Assembly: GCA_012064415.1 (NCBI GenBank)
Contig: SSNU01000153.1
Location: forward strand, 55,451-119,450
DNA: 64,000 nt
DNA from: Gyrodactylus bullatarudis
Taxonomy: Eukaryota > Platyhelminthes > Monogenea > Gyrodactylidea > Gyrodactylidae
Direction of reading: 5' to 3'
Shown here: piece by piece, positions 35,016 through 50,000 of the stretch
How the letters are laid out: each line of letters begins with the position of its first letter
Numbering within the stretch: the stretch's first letter is position 1
Notes under the pieces: generated by a model
Database searches by the model: none
Told to the model about the DNA's origin: nothing
What the model saw: only the letters and a program-made list of their open reading frames with translations
Position numbers and translations under genes: made by a program

Positions 35016-38000
35016 ATGCTTAGAGCAACATCTTATCAGAATGTGAATAACTATATCAGTCCTGTTGTCTCTATGCAGCCGGCCAAATCTCTAAAAAATA
35101 TAGAGGAAGAATGCATATATAGATTGGATCATGACTCATTTGCAGCAAAATCTATGGAATACCTTCAGAAGGAACAGTATAATTCGTATTATCAATTAGA
35201 AAATACTGGAACTATAACATCTCTGATCATTATTGCATCTAAAATTTCTTCAAACTGTGAAGACGGCTACATTGTTGATATCTCAAAAGTTTTAAGACGC
35301 ATGAATCTACCGCTTGAAAAGATTTCTTCTATACCTAGTGATGTCGCATTCGGAATACCAAATATTCGTCATTTACCGAACGTAAGCTTTGTACCACATC
35401 CAGATAAATTAAAAGCGTTTTGCAATCAAATTCTGAACTCTTTAAAAGAAAGTTACAATGAAATGCTCAGAGAACTAAATGATAACGGAGATAAAACCTT
35501 TTATGGATGCTTTACTAATTTTGATCATCCTGAAGTAATAAATTTTCTTGTATCAAAATGACTGTAAACTAAACAACTTTTTTTATTTCCATATTAAGAT
35601 TAAGGAGATTGTATCCCGTTATTTAACCGAAATTAAAGTTGTAAGTTCTCTCTAAATCTTGTACAAAACTGAAAACATATTTATTTAATGTGTCTATTTT
35701 ACAGATTGATAAAATTCTCAATGATTATGAACTATTTGAAAAACTTTACGATGGTAAGTAAGATAATACATTTATCTTTGATTAAAATAAGCCTTTTCAT
35801 GAATCAAATTAATCTCACATGATATGCGTATCAGATTTTAATCAAGCCTATTTCTAATCTATAGAGTATCTTATTAATTTAAAAACATTTAGATGCTGAT
35901 CGTGATAGTGACAGTCTTTCAAAGGCAAAATTGACAAAATATAAGTCCTACGGAAATCTCGATCCTAAAACTTCATCCCTCTATCGAAAATCAAGTTTTA
36001 TAAAAATGTCTTCTTCAATAACTTCCTTATTCAGTTCAAGATCAAAGAGTAATCTCAATGAGCTGAATGCTCTACCGGAGTGTGCACAAGACTCTTCGAC
36101 CAGATTAAAGATTGGAAACAAATTTTCAAAGAAACTCTCAAAATCACAGGCTCTTTCCTTGAACTTACAGTTGGAAAATTTGAAACGTCAAAAGATTAAA
36201 CTGCAACAGAGTCTCTGCAACATGGAATCTCAAATGGAATACATGTCGGGAGTAATTAAGACAGAATTCCTCGGCGTCATTCGCAGTGATGATTATTCAT
36301 GTCAAAAAGAAAAGTTTATTATCAACTTTGAGTATCGCTCATCTTCCTCAGCATCTGACCAATCTTACTCGATGATGGATTTAGGCGATCATAGTCCTTC
36401 GGAAAGAAAAAAGTATAGATTCGATCGTAGGAAGGAAAACCAACGCAATAAGAAAAACAATTCAGTTGTGGTTAGTTTAAAATGATTTTTTTGCTTTCCT
36501 AACCATACCCAAATCCCAGAGAATTTTTTTTCATGACTCGTATTTTTTGTTTTCATTTTAATCGTATAGCACCTAGCTTAGGTTATGCATCTGAGAGTTT
36601 TTTTCGTAACATTCAGTGAAATGGGCTAATCCATTATCGAATAGGACGAACCTATGGGATATAATGCTTAAGCATCTAGAACGAAATAATTGTACATAAT
36701 ATTGTTTTTATACTGCTATTGATTTCTGAACTCATGAGGAAGGTAGGAGAAGACAGACGTATATTATAGTGATAAACGTTATATTTCGCCGGGTCTCATC
36801 AGACTCTACCCCGGTTACGATATAAATACTATTACAATGCATAAATTCGTGCCCTTCCATTGGTCAATATCGGTTGATTGATTGCTGGAAGGGCACGAAT
36901 TTATGCATTGTAATAGTATTTATATCGTAACCGGGGTAGAGTCTGATGAGACCCGGCGAAATATAACGTTTATCACTATAATATACGTCTGTCTTCTCCT
37001 ACCTTCCTCATGAGTTCAGAAATCAATAGCAGTAATATTCTTGATGAAGTTCGACAATATTATCGTAAAAAATTGTTTTTATAATCTGATTACTAATCTA
37101 TAATAAGTTGAGGAGTTATCGCTCAAAAATTTGGTCATTCTCTTAAGCTTTAGCAGATTGTGTTCAGACAATTGCATATTTAAATTCTTCAGGTGTGATC
37201 ACTCGATAAATGTTTGTTTATTTTTCATCTTTGACCTCAAGACATAGGTTTTCAAAAAAACGTTTAAAAAATTTATTATTTCTAAGCAACTTTCTTAGAG
37301 TTAGTACATGACAGATGAATGAAATATTTGCTTATTTCAAGAGGTTAATTGATTTTCTATCGAAACAAAGTATTTTCTGAGGCTTCAATGAATAATAAGT
37401 TGGTAAAATAGCCCAGTGGGTTTTTAAGGGTGAATACAAAAATTAATTTATAAAAAAAATTTCTGAGCATAGTCTCATTTGTTTTGATGAAGTTATGAAA
37501 TAATGAAAAATCTGTTTCTATATGAATAATACAAGAAATAAAAGTGGAACCATTCAAGCAATTTTATAACCATTCTGGAATTAATGCAAGTTAGAATAAA
37601 GGAGGCTTTAGTCCAGTTTAGATCTTAAATGAGGCATTACTGATTTTTATCTAATGAGTAAAAGTTGGGGAAGCGTTGTATTTTTCAACCTTCAATTCAA
37701 TACCAGATAAACAATATTTTTTATTCTTGAATCCTACCCTGGTTAAAGTTTATTAGTATAACCTATTACGAATCGAAATTTACGATGGATTCTATTTCAA
37801 GGTTCTCTATATAGCATTGAGTTATTCATATTCAGGAAGATTTTTGACACTAATGAGAAGAGGGTGTTATAAATAGGGAATTTATATGTGAGATATCTGA
37901 CTCTTACTCTATGATGACTCAGTTCAAGACCAAAATGAGAATTTATCTTTTAGAAAAGATATATTGTAAGAATAATTTCCAGTTCTTTTACAATTCATAT

Positions 38001-41000
38001 GAGCTTAAAAATATACTAATGAATAAATTAAAGCTTGTATTAAAAAATCTCATTGTGAGATAAATAAGGGTAGGTAGTCTAAGAATTATTCGAGAGAATA
38101 ATAAACCTGTATTAGCTTTCACATTGGTCCACGCCGGCATGATGATTCAGTTTATTGTAATCAAAAGTGTAAAATATGCAAAAGAAGGTTTAAAAGACTG
38201 GAAAAAACACTTGCACGAGAAGAAGGAACACGTGCAATATACGACGTGTATTCTATTTCTGAATACGAATGATAATTAAGAAATTCAGTCAGTCGATAGT
38301 TGAATTCTTTCTCATTTAATAAAGACATGAGACAAACAATATTTGTTCTTGAGTATTCAATTCAGTGGTTTATTCTACTCTTTTGGGGTGTGAAGAAATC
38401 TCAAAAGTCTCAAAAGGAGCAATTTTACTTTGTTTTATCAAGTAGTTGACATAACATTTAAAAAAATATCAGATAGTTTAGAAAAAAAAGAAAAAAATTC
38501 CCGAAAAAGAATCATTCTTAAATTAGGCCATTTTTTTGAATTTCGAAAATGCACCAAATTTCCAAATTTTCTACTTGTGAACTCAAAATTTTTATCGATT
38601 CTCAAGATTCAAGGGATTAAATAATGATAATTGAGACAAAAAATTCGAATTCACCTTAAAAAATTCACCGAAATTTGTCATTATTGTGAGAAATCGAACC
38701 TTGTTTTAATTTTTTGATTATCACGAAGGAAAATGATGAAAAAGTAGAAGTTTGGCACATTTTCAAAGTTAAAAAATATATGCTCTATTTTATACATTCA
38801 GGATAGATGGAAATGTCGTGGTTGGATAGATTCGAAAAAGGAGCACTTGCTAAGTGACACGAATTCCCTGAAAAAGTACTTTAATAAGTTGAACTTTGCT
38901 AACAAGGAAAATAACTCAAAGAGCTTTCATTATCCAGTGCAAAAGTGGGACGAGAAGAGTCATATTTTCCATCCAGCAATTGACAATAATTTATCCGTCA
39001 AGGTAAGTACTCTAAACTTCCTAAAAATGTATGAGAGTTAGACGATAAGGACTAATTTGCTTGATTACTTATGAGTAGGATTTTGGAATTTATATTATTT
39101 TTAGAAACTAGGTGAAATTTTTGTTTAACCATAAATAAGTTCATCATTTTGGATCGAAATTTCAGCATTGGCTTATTCTCATCCTCATGAAATTAGCACC
39201 ATTCGATACAGAATAAAAAATTATCTAGTTTCCTTAAATTTCAGGCTAAAATATTATTCCATCAGAGGTATATGAAGGTTCAAAGACCGCTTTTGTAAAA
39301 GTTTTAGATTCAAGTTTATTTTTAAATTTTTACATTCAAGACATTTAAAATTCAGGAAAAATTGAGTAATATTTCAAATACAAATGGTATCAGTTTTTGA
39401 ATGATTTGTCTAGTTTCATCAAAATTTGTATTTAAATCTAAAGTTGATCAGAAATGTTTGAAAGTAGAAGTGTGGTCAAAAGGGGTCTGAAATTAGACAC
39501 AAAAATCAATTAGGTGAAAGCTGATCTAATTATTCACCCTGAGAGTCGAATTTCAATATCTTGACCATTTTCACTACTTGAAAACCAATTAAAATTTGAT
39601 AATTCAAAATCCTTCGAATTCTGTGGGTCTCTCAAAAATTTAAGGGCAACAATTTGTTTTCTTGTCTAATTCTAATTAATTTTGAGTTTGAAAATATGGG
39701 AATTTAGCGCCAAATTAAAATTTAAAAATATTTTCTTATTTTTCTTAGAAATAATTTTTTAAATGCTTGGTGAATCGAATCAAAAATAGTTTAGAAATTA
39801 AAGAAATTTTTAGAATACAACCCTGAAGCTACTACTGACTAGGCTAGGGTGAAATTTTTTTTCTCCGATTTTAGTACTCAGATTATGTTTTGCATATTTT
39901 CAAAGCATTAAAATCATTCTCCATTATGTCATCGCCCATTTTTCCCACAATATCCCACGGACATGATAAAATAACGAAATTAACCATGAAGCACCTCTTT
40001 ATGATAATATTACTATTTTTGAAGATAAAAATTTAGAAACTCATTAAATGGCCAAGATATTCCGGATTTTAGTGATTGCTTAGTAAAAATTCATTGAAAA
40101 TTGAGCGGCGATTTAAAAATTTTTGGATTTTTCAAACTGAATGACATAATGGAGAATCACATTCTTCAATACATAATAATGCTTAGAATTTATAGTTCTA
40201 TTAGAAAAGTTGGTCCTAATATGAGGTTATAAATTTCACCCTAGCCTACTACTGATTAATTTGAGTGAGCGAATATGAATGAAGGAATTCTCTGGATCAT
40301 AGATTGATCTGAAAAATATTAATAAGAGCACGCATAGCGAGTTGAATTTCACATGGTCTCGTTAATCGAAGAAAGATCATTTTTCATCAGGCTCTCACGA
40401 GACAAATTACATTTTTTTCAGAACCGCTCTCCAAATAACTGAAAAGAGTATAGATTTCAGCGTTTAGCTTTGTAATAAGAAATTCATTCACTTTAGGGCA
40501 AAATTTAATTTATCTTGTTTCACTTCTACGTGGTCTTTATGATTTGTATTGGACTATGATGTCTCGGACCTTTGCATTAGAAATTTGAGAAGTTAATATA
40601 TTGATATATCTCAATCCCATAAGAGAATCAAGTAAAATTTAACTCTCAATGACAGATGTAGACGCGTTAGGGCTCATCAGTACATGAGCTTGATCTCAAA
40701 TCCATGAAAAATATCCGATTTGAATTAAATTTTTTCAGAATTAAATTTTATCTTGATATTTCTCAAATTATAAATTTGATTGAATCATGAAGAAATATTT
40801 TCTTAAAATCTATAGTCTATTAACGAGGTTTGATAAGAATTTCTAATAAAAAGGTAAATAATAAATGCATTTTTGTTACACAAATATTTATTTCTAGTTC
40901 ATCTGGTAATTGTTTGTAAAGTTCTTATGATGATAATTTGAGTACAATCTTTGATACAGAATTTTGAAAAATTTTTGGTTGGAAATTCTCTCAAAGTTTA

Positions 41001-44000
41001 AAATAAGCCTAAAATCTCCTATAGACTGTCTTGAGAAGTAGATTGAAAGTCATTCTAAAAAATACTTCGATAATTATCATCCTCGAGATGAAAATCATTT
41101 TGATATCATAATTCCTTGAAAGTTTGACCATTTGCTACCCAAAGCTAATTTTGAGGAAATGATGCTACTTTTTTTGGAAATCAGTTCATTTTGTCGCTCT
41201 AATTTGTCAAAATTTTTGTATGGGTTAAATACGATTTGATTGTTCAATAAATTTTGTACATTTTCCATAAACGAAAGGAATCTACTTTATGGATTATGGT
41301 GCGTGCGAAGGTACAATATTAGATACTTTTTATTTTTACATGTTTTGGTGCTATAGTAATATGTTGGAGTTAATTCCAAAATTAGCGCATTTTTTTATTT
41401 TTTTCCAAAATTAGCGTACTTTAAAGGTGTTATTTCAAAACTAGCGCATATTTTGGATCCTTTAACTCACTACAAAAATGTTCATAAAACTTATTGCTAT
41501 TCCTTTTAACAAAGGATTGACGCAATGAATCCCTCGAGTAACTCATAACATCTCTTTTGAGAGGAGATAAACTTTCGTAAGTCTCCTTAAAATGTTCCAT
41601 TTGTAAATGAATGATACAAAGTGAAAGCTGAATTATAGTTGAAAATAACGATTTCTGATTGGACCGAAATACATTTTCCAAGCTGTACATCGTACAGTGA
41701 ACAATCCTATTCAGAACCGAAATAGATTTATCAGTGTATTCCTTAATTAAAATAAACTAAATAAACCTGACAACTATAGCAACTAAAGTTTGAAAATAAA
41801 AATGTACTAATTAGGCAAATACATGCGGGGTAAATAACCTTTTTATTATGAATAATCTTAATTTTGCAATCATTTAACTTTAACAAATTTTTAAAATATG
41901 CGCCAATTTTGGAATAACTCCTTTAAAGTGCGCTAATTTTGGAATTGACTCAATATGTTATAAATAGGGCAGTAACTTTGCTTATTTTGCTATTTTGGAC
42001 GTAATGGATAGAATTTTAATACGAATTAGCCACTATAAATTTTGCTCTTCTAGGCCTTATGATAGGCGAGATAATTTTGCTAATTTTTTTGCTATTAAGA
42101 TATGCTATGCCCATTTATTGCTAATCCTTTTCCGCAAGCCTACGATAGATAATGATTAGTCCTAAACTTCTTCTTTCTTATTGGAAGAAATCATAATAAG
42201 ACTTTGTGAATCTTTCCTAAGTGAAAAGAGTTTTCTCAAGGATAAAATTAAGAATTTCAAACAAGAAAATAAAAAAATTTTATATTGTATGCAAATAGAA
42301 GTTGAAAAAATTTGATACTTTTATACCAAGAAAATCTTTTGCTAAATATCGTAAAAATTTCGCTATAGTTTTGCTCAAAATACCAAATTTTTTATTTATT
42401 TTTGAAATTGAAACATATTTATTTATAGAAATGATTTGTAAAAATAAGGGAACAGGGAAAGAGTGTTCAATGTGCCCGGTGTGGGAGGGTTTGAACCTAG
42501 GACCGAAATTATGACGGTTCGAATAAGAGGTGAGAGAGATACCACTAGGCCACATTTTTGCTAATTTCTGAGAAATATGCCCTCTGACTTACTGTCCTAG
42601 TTATAAACGATAAAACGTCTATTTGAGGCATAACTCACTCAATGGATGTACTGGTTTTTATAGTAGTAAATATTTACAACCTCTTTGATTTGAAGGTTTT
42701 CCTGTAACATGCATATTCTATTGTTTTATTCTTCAAAACTATACTTGCATCATACTACTCCAAAATAAAGTTTCCACATCAATAAGCTTCTTATTGATTA
42801 AAGTGTTTTTTTGAACATTAGCAAAAGACTGACAAACAGGTGAATTAAAAATTATATTAATTAATGTTCTGCAATGCGGCTATTATACCATCAAATACAA
42901 TGTTAACTACAGCTATTCTGGATGAATTTGGGAATTCATGATTTTTACAAAAATCTCATTTTTTCATCAAGGTATGGAAATTTTGAAAGATTTTTTGGTT
43001 TTACTCATTTTAGAAAATAAATTTTGAAAAAAAGTTTTTTTGGAAAATTTTAGAAACATTTCAAAATTTGAGATGGCGCGATTTTTAAACTCTGAGTTGA
43101 AAATTTTTGTTGATTTCAAGGTCTGAGAGGAATCAAAGTTATTTTTCAGAATCATCATTAGACATAGAAAATAATTACATTCATTCATTTTTTTGAAAAA
43201 ACCCGTCATTTTGGAATGATCTTGGATCACCCTAGTTTATCAATTTCCAAGCAGTAAAAATGATCGAAAAATAGGAAGTAGACTTTTGCACGTGAATGGA
43301 GTGATTTTTCGAAAAAATGAATAAGAGTAATAATTTTTTTTTGTCTAATGATAATTTATGAATAGTCATAATGAAAAACAAAAGACTGATCTTAACCATC
43401 TTGAGTTCCATTTCGTTGAAAAGGTGGAACCCATTCTATTTGTCTCGATATGTATAGCCTCAAGACTTGGGTTTTCGAGTCTGCAGATGAAAAAAAGAAG
43501 AAAGTACAAAACCAACTTGCTCTATTGATTTTGAACAGCGCTCAGTTCTAGTAAAAAACGTGTAGAATTGAAAAATTAATGATCTAATTAGTTCTCATTG
43601 AGAACTTCTCAACCTTTTATCAACAATGTAAATTTATCAACTGCGCTATTTTTCAAGAGATCGTTTTCCTTTCAAAAGTTCATGCTTAACACTTTATGTG
43701 ACTCTTGAAAATTTACTGACCGAACACATTGATTAGAGTAGATTATATGAATTACTGATCCTTAATTTAAAAATAAAATAGTTTAATTTTATAGTCATTG
43801 GAAATTTTCTCACTTATCATACTAATTGAAATACGACATTCGGTGCGAAAATTAATTCTGTTAAACTATCAGATCAATCTTGATAATTTTCTCGCGTGGA
43901 TAGATTTTTTATGCCATTAATAGAGGAAAATTTTCAATAAAATATTCTTCTGATTTGATATCGATGTATTTTATTATGATAAATTAAAATAATAAAAATT

Positions 44001-47000
44001 CTAATTAAAGCATGGAACACATGATAATTAGCCTTTTTAACAGACATGATCAACTTATTTTTGTTACATTCATATTGAATCAAATCAACGATTGATCTTG
44101 GATATGTAGTGCCAGATTCTGATCAAGATTTCAGAAGGAATTTCACCAGGAAGCCAGCAACCTCTGTGCAATTAATAATCGAATTCAAATTCAAATTAAT
44201 TTTTTAAGCAGTCTATTTTTGTCAATAAGCTCCACGTTCTAGTGTTTTCACTCTTCTTGAGTAGCAAATCAGCTTCTATGAAAAGAAGCCAAAAATTAGA
44301 GGTAGAATATAAATTTTTCTTAGTTTGATTACTTTTATAGCTTCGACTACCTTGAATTTTGAACACCTGTTTTAAGTTCATGAAAATATTCTATTCTCAG
44401 ACTGATAAAGAATAATTTGGAAAATTGAGATAACACGGTTGCTTGTGCAACTGAATCGATGGAAGCCTGTTTTTAACCTTGTCGTATTCTAAAACTTCTT
44501 CATTGTTATTTATTAGAAAAATAATTCAAGCATAAAGTCACAAAATTAATTAATTAATTTTCATAAAATTATTAATTCTTTCATGCAAGCTAATATGAAA
44601 TACATTTTAGATACAAATTTTCATGTTGCGTAAGATTGTGGTAATTCATACATAGAATTCGATATTCCTTTCGTTTAAATGAAATAGTGTACTAGGGTTG
44701 TACTTTTTCGAAATTTTTTTTATAGAATCCTCAAAGTACTAGAAATCGACAGCGACGAAACATAAATTAGAGCAATGTTGTGTTTTTCTGTAAAGGTGGT
44801 TAGAGTAAACCAGATGAAAAATAACTAAAAGTAAAACTTTATTAAAGCTAGTTGATAAGAGGATGCGAATTTACTATTTTTACAAAAAATTCAATATTTT
44901 TCTCCGAATAGCCAGGAATCAAAATTTAATTTTAATTTATGAAAATGCACCTTACTTTTACAACTTTTGAGCACAATTATAAGATTTGAAGCGACAAGAT
45001 ACCGAAATTTGGGAATAAAATTAGAAAAAAGACGAATTGACCAAAGAAGTTGAAGAAAATTATTCAAAATAAGAAAAACTAACTTTTTCATTGAAAGGAA
45101 TGGTCTATAAGAAATTCATCATTTTCAAGAAAAAATTAAACAAAATTTTTGAGGTTAAACGGTGAAAAAGCTGAAGTATTTTCTTAATTAAATAAATTTT
45201 TATCCTCATATCCCCTAGCTTTCCAAGCAAGCCTTTGAAATGAAAATAATACTTTTATAGGTGTGAAAAACTCTTGCTCAGGAAATGATCTGAATTTGAT
45301 TAATAGATGATGTCACAATTTGAATAACAATGTAAAATAGAATAGTATCTGTTTCCAATGAGGAACCCATCGTGAGGATTCGGAAGACAAGTGAATATTT
45401 AGTGATAAAATAGTATAGACTATCTTTTGATTAGGTATTCATTATCATAATTTTGAACCAAGTAGTTCTTCAGGGAGCTGTTCGGCATAGATTGACTATA
45501 ACGTTATTCGCTTGCTACCTGACTATGTTGTCTTCTGGCCTGTATTGGTCTATCTGTAGAAAAAGAAAGGGGAGAGAAAGGTGTAGTATTTCTTAAAGAA
45601 TGAGGATTATAAAAATTATAGTGATTGTTATAGTAATCAGAATCCAACATAAGCCAGAAGACAACATAGTCAGATAGCAAGCAAACAAAATTAATTATCA
45701 GTGATAATTTATCACATTTATGTTTATTTGTAGTTCACAAATAGTCTCCTCAAAACTAAGAATTTTCAGATAAAATTGACGGAAAATTTAAATGATGAAA
45801 AGTAGGCTTTGATTAGAGTTCGTTTGTGAATGCATAATCAATTTTCACTTATTATATTTAGAGTACATTCTAGGAAAAAGTACAAAAAGAGAGAAAATTG
45901 GTAACGTACCTACATATTATTGTTTATTTTCCTAGCCCAAATAAAAAATAGTGTAAATATTCATAGTAAATTAATTTGTTATTAGGAAATTCTTTTCCGT
46001 GTACTTTTTATAAAATATTTGAAGAATTTTATTATAACTCTTGTTTTTCAATAGGTTTACCAGCAAAACGTATTCTCGAAGAAACTCATCTGGTCGAATA
46101 GCTATGATCTCAAGAATATGATATCGGCCTCGAATAATATCTTTACCATTTGGCTCAATGAATCCGGATCACTGAGGGGAATTCTCTTAACTGAATGGTG
46201 GTAAGAATTTTACTTTTAATCGTAATTATTTTTTTCTAATTTGAATATCTTGTAGAAAATAATATTCTCTTAACAAAATCTTGAGAGCTGCATTTAAAAT
46301 TTCAATCATTTTTACATAAAGGCCTGAAAATTTGAACAAAATGTTTTATTTTTGCAAATAAATGTAATCCTGGAAAATTGCTTGAAGTAATCAGACAGTG
46401 GGTTTTAGCTATTTTGTGCTCTTCATTTTGATACATATAAATTCTTATTTTGGGACAAAGAATAAGCGAACTATGGGGAAAAAGGGGCAAATTGTAATCA
46501 TTCAAGTTTTAAATCGAGAAGTTTTTACTTTAGATCATTATGTGGTTAAAATTAAAACAAATCTAAACGCTGAATGCTCTTAATTTTCATTCAAGAAAGT
46601 TCTGTGTAGAATATTTTCAAAAAAGTAAAATTTATCTACAACTATTTTGAGCATTGTTTAGGTAATATTTCCCCTAGCCTCATCTTATTTGACAATGAAT
46701 TAGCCTAAATTCTTAGTAAATGAAGCATTCTTGTAATAAATCATGTCTTTAGAAATACAAATGTACATTTCTCATTAGGAAATTTTCTAGTGAAGAGGGG
46801 GATAGACTCTGATAAATCGATATCGTGATCAATATTTATTTATTTACATTTCAAAAAAGTTTTTCTCATTGAATGTCACTATGGATGCAATGTAATTTGT
46901 GACATTTTGCAAAATATTGCTATTATTTTCATAATATCCTGAGTTCATGACAGTCGAAAAAGTGAGATTAAGACTCTTGAATATTTTATTGTCATGATCA

Positions 47001-50000
47001 CAGATCATTGATCTGTTCTTCATTCGCCATTCATGTAGGCATTAAAATTTCCAATGATGATTTCTCAGTAAAGGTTAAAAATGTGATTTAGTAGATTCAA
47101 CAGCAGTATGACCAGCCTAATTTAACATTTTCAAGTTTAATTTTTATACTAGGTTATTGTTAAAAAAAATTGTCAAAATAGTTGTGTGACTCTGGTACAA
47201 ATTTAACCCTTTATGTCTCATTGTTCCACCGGTGGAACACAACTTTTTCTCGAGCGATAATTTTAACTCAAAGATGCCTAAAACACTTTTTTTATCCCTC
47301 ATTAGAAAGGAAATTTATTAAGCTACAAAATCTTGTATAAGTCATAAACATAGCTTTTCACCGATGCACACCATAGTTACTTGAAGAAGGGGGATTTTCT
47401 GAAAATGTTGTCAAAAATTTAGAACGTTTTTTGAAAACCTATTTGCTGATGTCTTAGAAAATATAAAATGACTTTCTATCGTAAAACAATAGCCGTAGAT
47501 TTCAAATATGCAATTGGCTGCTCGATATAGTTTAGAAGATAACTGATTTTAGAGCCAAAAATGTCAATTTTAACCTCGATTATCTTTTTTTTGACATGAT
47601 TAGTCAGCTTTTAAAAATAATTTGGTACATGAAGGGTTGATAAGAATTTCACAAATTTTGGAAATGTTTTTGGATAGAAAAATTTTTAAATCTATTTGAA
47701 ATCTTGTTCTCTGAGGAAGAAGGTCAGTCAGTAAGATGGAATAACTCTTGAAGATTTCAGATTGTACTGACCTGAGCCTATCAGAAGAAGCCATTCTTTT
47801 ATAGCCACACGGGGAGTAGAGTTTCTTTGTCGAGGTGATCCATGTAGGGAAATAGACCCAGACAGCCTTCAATATCTGGACTAAGATCTGGATCCCAGAA
47901 CCGAAAGATCAAGAATAGGCTTTGAAGAGAGATTGGTTATATTCCAATTAAGGTTAACTTTTACTAGTATTTATTGAAGATTTCAGGTTCCATCATGGAA
48001 CAAAAGATTTTTCCTAATGTGTTTGACGCTTTCCTTGTTAATGAAAACATTCTTCTGCTTAAATTACCATCGATCATCAGATAAAATTAGAATTCTTATG
48101 AGATATTCAAAAGTTGGTATGAAAATGAGAATTAATATTTTTTAAATGATCTGTCGATCAATAAAGAAAAGAATGTTGAAAATCGGTTTTTATATTCTTT
48201 CTGTGATCCTAGAAATTTTGGCGCCAATTCGAAATTTTTATTTATACGTTAAATCAGTACTTTATGATCAGTAAAAATTCTCATCATTCCAGACTACTTG
48301 ACGAAAAATTAGAGATTTTCTTTTGAATTATTATTTCTCTTCTATATATTAATAAGCTTTAAGGAAAACGTATTCAAATTAATTAAAAAATCTCTTCAGT
48401 AATTAAATCTGAAGTTAAATATGGATTTTATTAAATTTAAATTTAATTTTCCTGTTAAAATAATATTAAAATAGTTCCTCATAGTACAGTAATTTGAATT
48501 TTTCTTCTTATTAGTTTTATATTTTTTCAATGATTATTTAAAATGAGTACAAATTAGATTGATCTTGTTACAAATGAATTAAAAATGTTTTTTCTGCTCA
48601 GTTTTAGAAATTTGGAGACGTTTACGATAAATTAACTGATCAATAGAGCGGTGAAAATTCGCAAAAAAGTGTCCTTCTCTGTTTTAATAATATTTTATTC
48701 AATTTCAATTAGTTTATCTATTCGAATTCAAAATTTTGAAAAAGTTCTTTACACATCTACTACAGCCTATCAACTAGTTATAAAATTATATTGTCCAGGA
48801 CATTTTCCATATTTTGTATACTCAACTCTCATTCAATCCAATTATAGAAGGATTTTGTAAATAGCCAGAGACAAAAGAGAAGAAAATGTTTCAACTAATG
48901 CCTGAGTATTTGAAAAGGATTACTTAGAAAGTTACTTATGAGAATTTATTTTTTATCAAGTAGAAGAGTAAGAAAAATTCGCAAATTTATCTCGATTACT
49001 AGCAATGTTATAAATCAAAAATTTTATATTTTTCAAATGAGGAAATGGAAACAAACAACATATCAAAAACCGCAAATTTACTGCCCTACTGATCAATTAG
49101 CTACTCAGTAAAGTGATTTTGTTGATCATCTAGTTAAAGGAAGTATAAAGGTTAAATTTTGAATAATTATAATTATTGATCACAGAAGATACAGCCAGAC
49201 CTCACCAGACTCACTGTATTAAAAACTTTTTCCATTTGAGTTGATTTATGGGAAATTTTTTCCTCATAACCTCATTTTTTAAATCTAATTAATTTATTTC
49301 TTCTAATCAGGAATGTACTATAATTATGATTATTCAGAGAAATCTAAAACGAGAATTTTCGATTAAATCCTTGAAAATTGAGGGGTTCTGTGTCGTATTA
49401 GAACCATATTTACACAAGTTATGACTAAAGATCGTCTTTCCACGGTATTATTAACAACTGTAAATACTAAGGTGGTCTGATCAAGCTCTCGTCTGATTGG
49501 CAAACTTTAATACCCAATATTATATTCATAAATTTTTTTGAATTTGTTGGTGAGTAAGAACTCATTTTGAGGATTTGAAGATAGGACGAGTAATTAGTGA
49601 TAAAGCTTTTGTTTCGCCGGATCTCATCAGACTCTTACACCGGCTTGATTTATATATTAAAATAATTAACAAAAGTGTATCCTCTTATTGGTTGGTTTGA
49701 GAATGCAATTGGGGAGGGAGTGGGGTTTCTCTTGTTGTTGTGAGCAATTACGTGTTCGGTCTTCTTTTTATGTAGGGATCAATTGGTAACAGTCTACTTT
49801 CTCTTCTCCTCTTTCTGCTTGTTTTGCAGATTGCATTGGATACTGTTTCAGATGTGCTAATTATGGGTTGAGATTTGATTTGATTATCAACTTCCGTTGA
49901 TTTCTTGTTTTTGTCACTTGATTTCTCTTCCACGTAAATTATTGGTGTTGTGATGTTGTTGCCAATTAGCTGATTAGTAGTTTCCACTACTTTCTCGTTG

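Noticed and set aside
35016..36485. A separate 405-residue gene ending at 36485
   Set aside because: The RIPOR block continues across the gttagt donor at 36471 into the exon at 38802 in phase, so a joined gene is preferred; not fully excluded.
42460..42560. A functional tRNA gene
   Set aside because: A and B boxes are present but the acceptor and T stems do not pair; reported as a SINE head instead.
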